Shown one piece after another: positions 20,745 to 31,732 of a stretch of DNA of 64,000 nucleotides (its first letter is position 1; every line of letters begins with the position of its first letter). Position numbers and translations under genes: made by a program. A model generated the notes under the pieces. The model searched no databases and had not been told where the DNA came from. It saw nothing but the letters and a program-made list of their open reading frames with translations. The stretch comes from Dreissena polymorpha. Lineage: Eukaryota; Mollusca; Bivalvia; Myida; Dreissenidae. The stretch covers positions 56,442,140 through 56,506,139 of the forward strand of contig NC_068357.1 in assembly GCF_020536995.1 (NCBI RefSeq), in the 5' to 3' direction.

Positions 20745-22694
20745 ATGGCTTCACAATTTAGCAGTTTATCTTTAGGACAACTTCGCACAGAATTAAGAAA
20801 GAGAAATGCAAAGTTATCTGGACGAAAAAAGGAATTAATCGAGAGGTAATGTGAAACCATTTTTTAATTTGATTCATGTCGTGAAAATTCCTGCGCGGTC
20901 TTTTCTAAAAACCAAATCAGTTTAAAGGCTTTAAAAACATACATACAGGATTCATTCTTTTATTATTTACATCACTGTTTGAAAGGTTTATTGTTAAATA
21001 TCTTATTTACAAGTTAATGTAAATTCTGTTAAAAGGTTGGGTGGGGAAATGTACATGTATACTTCTGTTGTTTTTTAGAAGACAAAACTTTTTACAACAG
21101 CACCCACCCATGTTCTTTATTAAATTTCGGGAACTCAATGAATGTGTAGGGGTCTATGCTGAGTATGTATTACTCTTTGTTCTGACGCATAAGTTTTTGT
21201 TTATACAAGTTTTTTTTAATGTTTACTGAAAGTGAAAAATTGTTGTATGTTCATATTTGATCTTTCAGACTTGAAGCATATGATCGCAATCAGAACTTTA
21301 ACAACTGCGAGGAGCTTATGCCAGAGTTTCGAATGCAAATTCCAGCCACCAGTTGCTACAAAGATGTCAACACCGACATGAAGATGGCCCCGTTTGACCG
21401 TGAGAAGGCGAATGCATATATGGAACGGTTTGGAGTTGAGTTCGACCAAGTGGTGACTTCTTTGTATGGTGACAAGTTCTTGTTGTACCTTAGGATGTTT
21501 TCTTCAGAAAAGTTGTGCTATGTAAAAAGTTCATGTAGGGCAGAAATGAAAAAGAAAATTGATTATGTCGTTGACATTACATTCACCAAACATGGCTTTG
21601 TGCATGAGGCACAGTGTGAATGTGGTGCTGGTGAAGGTCCGTTCGGACATTGTAAACATATAAGGACTGTTCTGTATGCGTGTGTGAAATTTGTTCAATC
21701 CGGAGAAGTTAAGGTGGAATCATCTTGTACCCAACAGCTTCAGTCTTTCCACAAATCGAAGAAACACACAGGATCCCCGGTAAAGGCTCAAGACCTCAAG
21801 ATAGGTGGAGCTGAGATTTGTAATATTGCAGACTTTGACCCCAGGCCTAGTCAGTTTAGAAATGCTGCCAATTACAAAGACCATTTCTACAACACATGTA
21901 TGAATTTTGCTACAATATCAAAAACTCCAATTTTTCAAACTTTCAAGCCAGCAAATATGTACGCTTATAGCAATGATCACGACTATTTCAGTACGTCACA
22001 TGAACAGAACTTTCTAAACCTCAACAAAATTACCAAAATAACATCAGAAGAGTGTGAATGTATTGAAGAACAGACGAGGGGACAAAATACCAATGATCGA
22101 TGGCATGAGGAGCGTGGAAAGCGCATTCAGTCCTCAAACTACCACCGAATCTGTGCTGCGACAGAAAAGACAAGTTTAGTTGGATTGGCCTCAACAATAG
22201 TGCAGGGACAAGTTGTGAGGCAAAATGAAGCGATGCGACATGGATGCAAGTATGAAAAAACTGCGATACACATTTATGAGAGTGCAAGGAATGTTAAAGT
22301 CAAGTCTTGTGGCATAACGGTTTCACGGACACACCCATTTCTAGGGGCATCTCCAGATGGAATTGTAAATAAAGACTTGATAGTTGAGGTGAAATGCCCA
22401 TTCAGTGCTATAAATAAAGAGATTTCCTCAGTGACAGTGCCATATCTTAAGGATGTGAACGGTAAACTAAAATTGAGTGCAAAACATCCTTATTATTATC
22501 AGATTCAGGGCCAGTTGTTTTGTTCGGAACGCAAGTACTGTGACCTGATCGTTTATACATTGACTGACATAAAGTACATAAGGGTACACAAAAATGAGGA
22601 CTTCATTTCACAGATGCTGTTAAAACTTGAACATTTCTTTGAGAATTATTTTAAGACTGAATTGTTGAAAAAGTTGTATTACAAGGATGTTTAA
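20745..22694 (+). CDS. SAP-SWIM-YqaJ nuclease protein of an ISL2EU-like transposon
   Basis: Exon 1 (20745-20845) and exon 2 (21269-22694) are separated by a 423-base intron with GT and AG ends and join in frame to encode 508 residues. Residues about 5-40 form a SAP DNA-binding motif (LSLGQLRTELRKRNAKLSGR, then KKELIERLEAYDRN), split by the intron. A SWIM zinc finger follows with C150, C152, C162 and H164. The C-terminal YqaJ domain has E363, D397 (GASPDG), E407 and K409 (VEVKCP) and the Y-Y-Y-Q-I-Q-G-Q motif near 445, so the PD-(D/E)XK site looks complete. A candidate AATAAA is at 22809. By family it should be a DNA-end exonuclease helping transposition; the exact role is not established. No stops or frameshifts; the upstream terminal repeat begins about 135 bases before the ATG. 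Confidence 0.8.
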
Positions 22695-23087
22695 AATAAG
22701 TTCCCTGCATGTGTAAATACTTTTGTTACCATGTTTCTTGTAGTTCCTGGTTTGGTTCTAAAATATTTGTTTGACTATTATATGTGTTATACAATGCATT
22801 GTATTAGAAATAAATATTTGTTTTTAAAAATTTGTTTTTTCAACAGTTCGCTTCTAAAAACCATATTGTCAGGATTATTATTTTATGATGATGAGAGAAT
22901 TGTATACTTGTAAAGTGGAACCCGTCTCATGAACTGACTAATATTACTACTCGTGAACACCTTGAAATTGGGAAAAATGCGTCGTGAACTCTTCGAATTA
23001 GGAAATTAGCGTATTTGATTTTTTGCTTACATATACCTTAAAATTAAAAATAACTGTACCAAGTTGTTAATATTATATTTACTTTAA
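22695..23087. other. 3' flank of the YqaJ gene
   Basis: AT-rich, holds the candidate AATAAA at 22809-22814. No other feature seen before the TTAA that starts the nested piggyBac derivative. Confidence 0.5.
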
Positions 23088-24208
23088 CCCATTTCATTCG
23101 GCATTCGAATCGATTCGTACGTACCCATTTCATTCGGGATACGAATTGACCAGTATGTATTACTGACAGTAGGGGAACCCTGTGTATACGTCGGAAAAAC
23201 GTCGTAAAACGTCATCAAAACATGTGGAAAAATACCCAGATACAACTTCCTTTGAGCATGCGCAGATGAATCAAAACACTGCGCCAATTTTGAATAACAA
23301 GGAAGTGAATTTTGTAGAGTATTTCTGAAGCGATTTTGACAGTTTTTTTTCATTTTCGTCATGGCGGATAGCACGGACATTGAGAGCGATGGAAGCGAGA
23401 TTGAGGTGGAATTAAATCATGATTTGGACACGAATACAAGTGATTTGAATGAGTCTGTCTATGAATGTGAACAAAGGAATGATGGCGAGTGGTTTCGTGG
23501 TCTTTTTTAATCCGATGGCGAAAGTGATGACGCGTTCAAAGGATTCGATGCAGAATGGAAGACTGCAAACTTCGACGGCAGAAATGAACGAAATTATAGC
23601 GAAATTGCGGCTGCATAAGCTTTTAGATAAGTTCATTCCCTTTCAGAAAATGTATGCTTTGCTGTAGTTTACATGAATAATGAACATAACATCAATAATT
23701 CTGTACCATACTATGTTGGTATTTTTTCATTATCAATGGGACCAAATTATTTTGGCGGTTTTAGTAAGTTTCCCCTTGTATAGTAAAATAATCACAACTT
23801 TGGTATTTGTAGGAATATTTTAATAATTTTTTCTTTCCCATAAAGTGTATAAAATTTGGAATAATTGATACATTGACACCTACACATTTTATATATTAGA
23901 TCATCTTGATTTATTTTGTTGAAAATGTTGCCACTATTGATTTTTTATAATTTTAGTTTTATTTACCGGGTTTACAGCCTATTATTTCGTTTAATTATGA
24001 AAATAATAAAATAAAAAATATATGACTGGATTCAGAATTTTGTCTTCTTTCTAAAAATGTATACATATATAAACTTCAATTACATAATAAATGTGGTACT
24101 GAAATTTATCTGACCAGACCCTCAAATGTCTGGCATGGCTTATCAGTTATTGCTCAGGTCTCAGATCTTGGGGTAATCTTATCTGGAAGGGGGGCAGAAT
24201 GAAATGGG
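23088..24208 (+). mobile_element. 1121-bp piggyBac deletion derivative, TTAA-flanked
   Basis: TTAA (23084-23087 and 24209-24212) flanks ends CCCATTTCATTCGGC and, inverted, CCCATTTCATTCTGC. It lies between the two convergent genes of the ISL2EU-like transposon, so it inserted into that element without breaking either gene. Inside, an ATG at 23361 opens a short acidic frame like the N-terminus of piggyBac transposases, but the DDE part is absent. The ends resemble the 3' end of the piggyBac relic at 13448, so both may belong to one family. Confidence 0.75.
23361..23618 (+). pseudogene. Acidic N-terminal remnant of a piggyBac transposase
   Basis: From the ATG the frame reads MADSTDIESDGSEIEVELNH, with a TAA at 23508-23510 after 49 codons. 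It continues in the same frame as SDGESDDAFKGFDAEWKTAN and ends at a second stop near 23618. Acidic D/E/S-rich N-termini are usual in piggyBac transposases. Domain-level evidence is only composition and context (TTAA ends), so the identity is inferred. Confidence 0.5.
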
Positions 24209-24275
24209 TTAAGGTTCTAGCCATAGAGCGCCATAAGTTAATTAATTTAAGTTCATTAATCCTTACGGCGCGGCA

Positions 24276-24468
24276 ACCAAAATTTTAAGGCCTTTGCAAA
24301 CAGTTTGGATCCATATGAGACGCCACAGAACGTGGCGTCTCATCAGGATCCAAACTGTTTGCTATTCTGATAGTATTCTTTGAAAAAAAATCGAAAAATG
24401 CAAATTTTATAAATTCAGCAGACGACATTTTAGCAGATGAGAATTTTTCCAGCAAGCAAAGGGTTAAA
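24276..24468. mobile_element. TTAA-ended MITE with central hairpin
   Basis: Right end reads 'ccagcaagcaaaggg' followed by TTAA. The interior has 'aggcctttgcaaacagtttg' and the palindrome 'gagacgccacagaacgtggc' with 'gtctc'. It belongs to a bivalve family beginning TTAACCCTTTGCATGCTGG. The left end is degenerate: the expected TTAA is not clear near 24276. It lies in the same intergenic gap as the piggyBac derivative. Confidence 0.6.
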
Positions 24469-24899
24469 AACAAACAATGTAACCTTCATTTGGGAAATAT
24501 GTAATTTTCCCTAGATTGGGAAAGTGCTGTTTGAGGTACTTTACAAAGGAGCGTCGACTCACATACCGTTAATCATTTCAGGTCAAAACTGTTCTTAGCC
24601 TTGACAGTTCACATACATTTTGGCTTTTTAAAAGATGGGAAAGTAACAAAACACTATTTTAGAACTTTATTAAGCAATCACATGTAATACATCAACCTAA
24701 ACTTAAGAAATGAAAACTATAAAAAAAACAGTCTTCCAATCACATGTCCATTAGCTTAATTACTCTCATTACATGTACTTCTTAACACTCATAACCAGAG
24801 CGCACATCTGACATATTTTTTGCAGAATGTTTATTGACAATACAAATTTGACATTTTAATCCTCTTAGCTGCATACAAAACTTTGATTGTAGCTATTCT

Positions 24900-26792
24900 T
24901 TAAGCATATGTAGACACTATGCCATTCCTGAAATTACATAGCATGAAACAAACAAAAATTATCTCTGATGACAACTTAGTCTCTGTGCTAGTCAAAGGTT
25001 CAGTTAAAATTTTGTATGTTTTTCCTAGCCCAATAATTCTTTCTACATGAACACGTTTACTTGAAATTTTTCTATCTTTAATAGCAGTTTCATTCGAAAT
25101 TCTATTTTGCTTCTTAAAAAAGGTTGGTATATTGATATGCACATCATGTGGTGCAAAAATGTCCTGCACAATGAAACCTTTATCAGCCATTATACTGTCA
25201 CTTTTGGAACAAAGCCTGGTCAGTGAACTCCGTTCAACTATTTGCCTATCACTTGTAGCACCCCCATAGGCTGGAGACACATAAGAAATAAGACCGCCAG
25301 GGGTACTGCCAACCAAAACCTTAACTGTATTTCGGTTCTTGTAAGTCGAAAAAGTGGCTTGTTGAGCTGTTGGATTCTTCGGCTTTTTAATTGGGCACTC
25401 AGTACCATCAATTATAACCCGTGTTTTGGGGTACAGTCTCTTGAAGCTGCTTGGAGCAAAATAGTGGACTAAAGTTTGTGATGGCCAAATGTTAATTTCT
25501 TTCCACTGTTTTTCCATGAACAAGACCCACGTAATAAAAATGTTTGACACAACACTTTCCGAAACATTAAATAATCGCGACAGTTCAAAGTTTGTCATGT
25601 GTCGCCTTAATTTAATCAACGTAATAAAAAATTGATCAGCAACACTTATACTTGTTATAGACTGATACACATAATTAAGATGGTATGCTGCTGGTCCGAG
25701 TGTGTTCAAAACAAAAAAGAACTTCATGTAATTTTCGAGTCCAGTGTAGAAATGAACAGCAGCTTCATCATCCTCGAACTTGTTGATGCTAAATGCAAGT
25801 GTAGTTGTTGTTTGTATTGCCGCATCTTCCGTTTCACACTCTGTTTGTACAAATGAGTCCATAAATGTCACCTTTTCATCTGTGATCGAGATAATTTGCT
25901 CGACACATTCCTGCTGTGTCACAACTTCTTCGCTAGCACCCACATCGATATCAGAGGTAACAATGTCAATTTTTGTGGCAATGTACTCTGGTTCAAAGCT
26001 TGTGTTTTCACCAGACTGTTCCATATTTGTTACATCTTCAAACAGCTTACGTTTCCGGTTTTCTCTTTCTAGACGACGTTCCTTTCTCTCCTGGCTCTTA
26101 GCAACAGTCGCCTTGTTCGTCCAGGAAAAAATACTAGGGACAGCTGTTTTTCGCAATGCCCGCTTACGTCTTTCATTTCCTGAAAAAACAGTATGCCATA
26201 AACAAATGCATGTATGAATTTGCTGCAGATTTTGTTAATGGATTACAGAATGAGTAAACAGAAAAAAGTCTGCCTTATTACACCAAAATATAGTGTTAAT
26301 TTATTACCAGCAATATGTCAATATCACATAATGCATATTAAATAAATCAACAAAATAACATTGTGTAGCAGTACTGTCATTGGTGATAGAAAATATATGA
26401 AAAATAAGCCTGGAAACAAATACATTTAGACTTTTAGTATATACATGTACACGTTCACCATGTCCATACACTTAAAATGATATATTTGCCACGATTATCT
26501 AATGGAGAGAAAACACAAATTCAGCATTATAAGCGTAATATGTTTTTGCATTTGTGATGTTTTTCAACATAAATTAAACAAACAACCTACCGGCATATGT
26601 TATTGTGTGGTAATCATCTTCGGTGAAGTGGTTTTCACACACGTACGAGTATTCGGATGGAGTCCAGATTTCGAACTTTGTTTTCACCCGTCGAATAGCT
26701 TGTACCCATGCTGCTTGACGTTGTTTGTCTTTCGGGAACTTGTGTCGACCTTTTCGTGAACAAAAGGGAACGCAACACATGGTTTGAGGCAT
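24900..26792 (-). CDS. THAP-DDE transposase of an ISL2EU-like transposon
   Basis: Exon 1 is 26591-26792 and exon 2 is 24900-26179; the intron starts GTAGGT and ends TTTTTCAG, and the join keeps frame to give 493 residues. Residues 1-75 form a THAP zinc finger: C7, C11, W29, C52, H55, F56, followed by the typical AVPSIF. A basic and then acidic linker follows. The catalytic domain is of the DDE_Tnp_4 (HARBI1-like) type with D325 (VIIDGTECP), D400 (MADKGF) and E447 (HVERIIG). A candidate AATAAA on the minus strand is at 24830-24835. There are no stops. It converges on the YqaJ gene and should bind the terminal repeats through the THAP finger and cut there; this is family knowledge, not shown here. 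Confidence 0.85.
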
Positions 26793-26959
26793 TATTTTAT
26801 GTTTCTATTGTCAAGCTGTAAAACGCTTCGCTGAATAACAATGGCGATAATTTTATGATAAAATCCGAACATATCCGCATAGAGGAACCTACTCGACCAG
26901 AGCGCCACCTATATCGGAAAACAGGGGACATTACTCACTAAAGTCGCTCATTGGGCCGA

Positions 26960-27525
26960 ATGTCGGCCCCAATATTGACATAAAACACTGGGTTTACTGG
27001 CTTTCCAAGGACGAATTGCTCCAAAGAACGGCTGGGTCAAGATTTCCATGTCACCGATATCAACAAGAAGGTCTTGGATGAAAAAGTAAAGACAAAACGA
27101 CATAGAATTGAAGGATACAACCTTTTTCTAGAAGGCAAAGTGTCAAAACTAAGTTGTGTGAAATCTAAATCCGGAATATATATTTTTAAGGGTGTTGCTG
27201 TCCCTTGTATGAAGGGTAAGGACTACCATGCCCATTTGTGTTTGAAATACAGTGGTACCTCTATGAAGTGGGCAGCATGCACCTGTCCTGCTGGTAATGA
27301 TGGACAATGTAAACATGTTGTGGCCACTGACTGTGTACTTGATAATTGACCTCCATAGACAAGGAGTGAAGAAAATTCCAGATATCCAAACGTGTACAGA
27401 TAAGTTACACATGTGGCATGTATGAAAACCTACTTCTGATGAACCGCTTTTGTTCAGTGATTTTAACTTTGTGAAGCATGACCCTTTCAAAGTGGCTAAG
27501 AAAGAATTGTGTTCTACCGTCAAAT
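26960..27525 (+). pseudogene. SWIM zinc-finger fragment of a second YqaJ-type gene
   Basis: Translated blocks include HWVYWLSKDELLQRT, VTDINKKVLDEKVKTKRHRI and a SWIM finger, WAACTCPAGNDGQCKHVVA (C-x-C...C-x-H, near 27278-27325). Then comes KPTSDEPLLFSDFNFVKHDP, the usual post-SWIM linker, with stops interspersed. The protein differs clearly from the intact neighbour, so this is another member and not a duplicate. The YqaJ domain never follows; a Harbinger fragment takes over at about 27545. Confidence 0.55.
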
Positions 27526-27544
27526 TTAACAAGCCTGTACCGCA

Positions 27545-28110
27545 CTTCGTAATGCATGCAACTGCAAGTGGTGTGTGATGGAAACTTGCGGTTTTTGGAC
27601 ACATACTGGTTGGCCCGGGTCTGTTCATGATGCACATGTGTATGGTTACAGCCCGGTTCAGCAACTAATTGAAGAATTGCCAGACAAATTTCATGTCCTT
27701 GGAGATTTTGCCTATCCACTGTCAGCACACCTTCTTACTCCATACAGAGACAATGGGCATTTAGATCGTTTCCACAAACGATACAACAAGGCGCACTTTT
27801 CAACCAGAGTTGATGTTGAACGATCAATGGGACTGTTTAAATCAAAATTTAGGTGGCTGAAGTCTTCAGACATGCTGACGCAAGAAAAAATACCAGAAGT
27901 TATTACAGCTTCCTGTGTTCTGCACAACTTCATCTAGGACAATGAAAATTTGGAAGATGTTTTGTCTGCTCCAGAGGTGGAAGCTCAAGCAGATGTAGTA
28001 GAACCAGAACAACCAGCTGGTCCCGGCTACTTAGAGGGGCAGAAAAAAGAAGGGAAATCGCTTTTATTCTGTAGCATAATCAAAGGAAAGGACTCGGACA
28101 CATTGATGTG
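27545..28110 (+). pseudogene. PIF/Harbinger (HARBI1-like) transposase fragment
   Basis: Blocks MQLQVVCDGNLRFLDTY, TGWPGSVHDAHVYGYSPVQQ, HVLGDFAYPLSAHLLTPYRD and STRVDVERSMGLFKSKFRWL, and the end SCVLHNFI, are the C-terminal two-thirds of a DDE_Tnp_4 transposase. They carry the second D (LGDFAYP) and the E (VERSMGL). The first D region is missing. There is a frame change near 27580, a TAG at 27935-27937 and more frame loss in the basic tail (EKRREIAFIL, NQRKGLGH). It abuts the SWIM fragment, making a chance chimera of two decayed elements. Confidence 0.8.
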
Positions 28111-28130
28111 ATGAATAACAAAAAGTTAAC

Positions 28131-29050
28131 ATGATTTCTAGAATAGGCAGTTTATTTAGGCTCTTGTTTTAGTGCTTATAATATATATTTTGAATGTTAA
28201 ATTATTTATTGAATAACTTAAATAACTTCATGCATCATATCCTGCAAATGCATATTATGTACATATTGATGTGCCCCGCACATTGCAGTTGTTTTACAGT
28301 TTACAATATGTACATCATGTGCATGTGACATTAATTATTTTATAGTACTTACCTGTTTACTTTATTTCCTGTGCTTAACATTATCCAATTTATCTGTATC
28401 TCCATTATTTTGTTGATAGTAACAACTCACAAATACATTTTTACCTCGTGAGCATATTGTATAATCAATCATTTAGGCAAAATGTACAGTGAATTGTGTT
28501 AAGTTTTCCAATTTTTGTTGTTTCATGTTTACTTTGATTGATTGATTGATTGATTGATTTCGGTATGGAACACTTGTTGTTTGATAACGACTCTTTGTGT
28601 GTTATAAATATATGAATAAATCAATTCATACAATTGTCTAAAAATTACTGTTGTATATTTCTATATCAACTGTCAAGTAAACTTTTTTATTTAAAAACAA
28701 AATACATATGATATTTCTGAAAACCATGATGTACATGATATTGCTACGAGGTCAATACAAATGGTTTATCCATAATAAATATACAAGTTCCTTTCTCCAA
28801 AGAAACATAGATATTTGGTCAAATATATGAGGTATCTTCCATTAATGGCAATGTCACTCTCTTCAAAGTAACATTGGCATCAGCAAGCATCATAGTATTT
28901 TTAAAACAAAAAATCATGTAAATAAAGAGTAATCTTCCTTCCTGCAATTTTGTGATCTCGCTAATAAATTTTGTAGCAGGTGAAGTGGAGATATAGCATG
29001 AATATTAAACGAAATTAATGATTATCACTTTTCGACTGGTTGCTAAAATC
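28131..29050. other. AT-rich stretch with a short tetranucleotide repeat
   Basis: Holds a (GATT)n run at about 28537-28560 and otherwise nothing recognised. Confidence 0.5.
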
Positions 29051-29224
29051 AGTTTCATTGTAAATGTAATTTATGTAATTGCCAAGGAAGATGCAAAGAA
29101 AACGTCCACTATGATATGAGTTGCAACGACGCTGGGATTATGTCTGCTTACAGTAAGCGTAATCACCACTTGAGTTTATCTCAAGAGGAAACGCTGGATA
29201 TGTATATTACTATTGTAGACTATA

Positions 29225-30703
29225 CTGTGAAACCATTATTTATCGTCAGGCATTAATTTTCGTGTATTTCGTCAGTCGACCAATTGACGAATTCAAGATC
29301 CTAACGAACTATTATGTCCCATATTTGAACAAATTAAGACTGAATTACCAAAGGCATGAGGCACTAAAATTCAATGTAATCCACGCATACAAACTCCATC
29401 TGTTTTGTAATCAAGATAAATCTGGTTTTGACACAAAAGGGTGTAGATTACCCAGTGTACTTAACTGACACGTGACATTGCTCTTAAACGCGAGTAATGT
29501 ACAGCTGTATCGACTGCGTTGACTTCTTTTAGGTAAAATAGTAATGATTAGCGCTAATTGTTAACAACTTTATTACCCATTGTGTGTATTGTGTTTTTCA
29601 GTGTTGTTGCAGATTATACAGCCTCCGCGCAGTGGATCCGTATCGAAGACAATAAACGAAATTAAAAGATGATGATGTATGATCAACACCTGACTTACAT
29701 ACATTCTCCACATTGATTACAAATTAATACCAAACATATTTATTTGTGTTTGGTTGTTTACGTTTAACTACAATACAGGTGTAAACATAGCTTGTGCTTC
29801 GTTTATGGGCTATCGATCTTTTTAATCATTGACAGCTTTTAAAAGTTTTACGATACATGTTTCAAATCATTGTTACTTGTAGCATATGAAAACGTAACAA
29901 GTAAAGAGAAATTAGCAATCATGACAATTAGTTTAATCCAAACGTAGGGTAATTGTTGACAGAATTTCACTTTTATTTTAGCGCGATTTTCAGGAAATCC
30001 CCGAAAAGCAAGTTTTTCGAATGACTGAGTATGAGGCATTGCTTTGTATCCTATTGCATTCAATCTTATTTAAACTCACTCGTCCATTGGTTGTAACATT
30101 TAAATGTGAACTGTGCCATATGAAACCACTTTCCCACAATGCACTGCTTATTTTAAACATAAGACAAATTTTGTACTTAAAGTGATCAAATATTTACGAT
30201 GCAAAACTCTTGAAACTTCATTGAAAAATAGTTTGCTAACACTAATTTTAACCAATAATCTTCGCACCTTCTCTAATTTGCGACGATAAAGGTAAGATTG
30301 TTATTACTTTGGCCATGATAATGAATGAATAAGACCAATTGGCATTTGGCTTCACTGTTTCAAACACTCGTTAACGGTTATTCGGTCCCACTAATCCGCT
30401 TATCATAATAATGATACACTAATGGGGGCCATTTACTGATCACCTGATAACAAGACTAGTATATTGACATGTGACAAACAGGCTCCACCTCCTGCAAGTG
30501 ACTCTCAATTAAGTGTATTCCCTCTTTCCCCACTACGATTTATCACAACCGCGATATATTTCGGACATGTTTTACACACAAATCGGATATTGACTGAAGC
30601 ATTTTTTTTCAAAGTCCAGAATCGCGAATTTAAGTGCTGACAAAAATGTCATTTTTATAAAAATGACGAAATTTCGTGCTGGCAAAAATAAATGGTTTTA
30701 CAG
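29225..30703. mobile_element. 1479-bp TA-flanked DNA element (CTGTRAAACC ends)
   Basis: Ends CTGTGAAACCATTATTT and, inverted, CTGTAAAACCATTTATTT, each next to TA (29223-29224; 30704-30705). The uninterrupted unit reads 'gtagactttattgattattc' at this place, so it supplies an approximate empty site. No transposase is visible inside; one long frame (29262-29468) has no recognised domain. Confidence 0.65.
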
Positions 30704-30719
30704 TAATTGATTATTCATA

Positions 30720-31732
30720 CCGTAAATACAGGTATGCAGTCATAAGTCGAGATTTTTTTCCTTCAAAAATTGATTAAAATTATAATCTCGACTTATGAGA
30801 TCGTTCATGAAAAAAAAAATTTTTTTAATAGAGGTAGATCAATCCCCGCGGAATTGGTTGTTGTTGTCACGAAAACTCGTTTATTTACAGCGCAAAGTCT
30901 TATTTTAACTGACGCGAATTAATTAATTAATTAATCATATTTGTCAACTTAACTTCTGCTTAATTTTGATAATTTAAACCAAAGCTTAATGTTAGCAAGT
31001 GTTGTTTTTTTACTGGAATTGCAAACAAAGAGTTAGTAAAATTTGCACTCAGCGCGAATTGACAGTTTGACGTCATCAAAGGAAAGCCACTTCCTGTCTA
31101 AAGCCATAAAGCGACAAATTTCTCGCCGACAAAATTGTTTCTCTTGTCTAGCAATCAATATGCTGAACCAATATTTTTGTTCATTAATGGCAATCGTCCA
31201 ATTAAATAATAGCACGTGCATAGCTCCGCCTTTTGACGGTTAATTGAGCAAGTGTTTTACGCAAGTTGAGTTCTGATTTGCCGTAATTACTCGGCCTAAG
31301 CATTAAAATGACGAATACATTTATCTATGATTTTTCGAGAAATACGGATAATTTCCAATTTACAAACTTCATGTACAGTGCCCTAAATGGCCGACACTTG
31401 AGTTTACAAAATTCCTCAACACATATATCCTAAATAATGGTGCAGTGTGTTGTTGGATTATTACTAATTATCAAATTGCAAGGTAAAACTATTTTTAACT
31501 ACCGGTACTATAATATCAGGTTTGTTTAATATAATAAACATGTCAATCAATATAGTTGAGTCACAAAATCGGAAATAAATTTGATGGGGTCGCAATTTTA
31601 TTGACGCTGATTTTCCAATTGTCTGTATTTTTTACCCGACTTATGAAGTGAACAAACACAAAATGTAACATTTCAAACCATTTTTATACCCCCGACTTAT
31701 GAACGGGTAGACCTATGACTGCATTTTTACGG
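30720..31732. mobile_element. 1013-bp TA-flanked DNA element (CCGTAAA ends)
   Basis: Ends CCGTAAATACAGGTATGCAG and, inverted, CCGTAAAAATGCAGTC, with 'cataagtcg' a little further in on both sides. TA lies next to both ends (30718-30719 and 31733-31734). The paralogous units show 'gattattcata' intact at this point. It lies 16 bases right of the previous element. No transposase seen. Confidence 0.65.

Larger units (their letters stand above)
20568..26944. mobile_element. ISL2EU-like autonomous DNA transposon, apparently intact
   Basis: Two convergent genes, a SAP-SWIM-YqaJ protein (plus) and a THAP-DDE transposase (minus), lie between inverted ends. The core inverted repeat is aggtggcgctgttgtcaaat at 20610 and, on the other strand, aggtggcgctctggtcgagt from 26910, 20 of 24 positions matching through 'aggt'. 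Farther out both ends carry 'actttagtg' (20568-20576; 26936-26944 inverted) and 'cccctgt', so the outer limits given are my best estimate; no target duplication is resolved. Transposase plus YqaJ partner is the gene set I know for ISL2EU, a PIF/Harbinger relative. Both proteins keep all key residues and both introns join in frame. Confidence 0.75.

Noticed and set aside
26154-26179. Transposase start at the TTG near 26156
   Set aside because: The frame is open upstream to a good splice acceptor at 26180 and joins in frame to the THAP exon, whose ATG at 26790-26792 is the better start.
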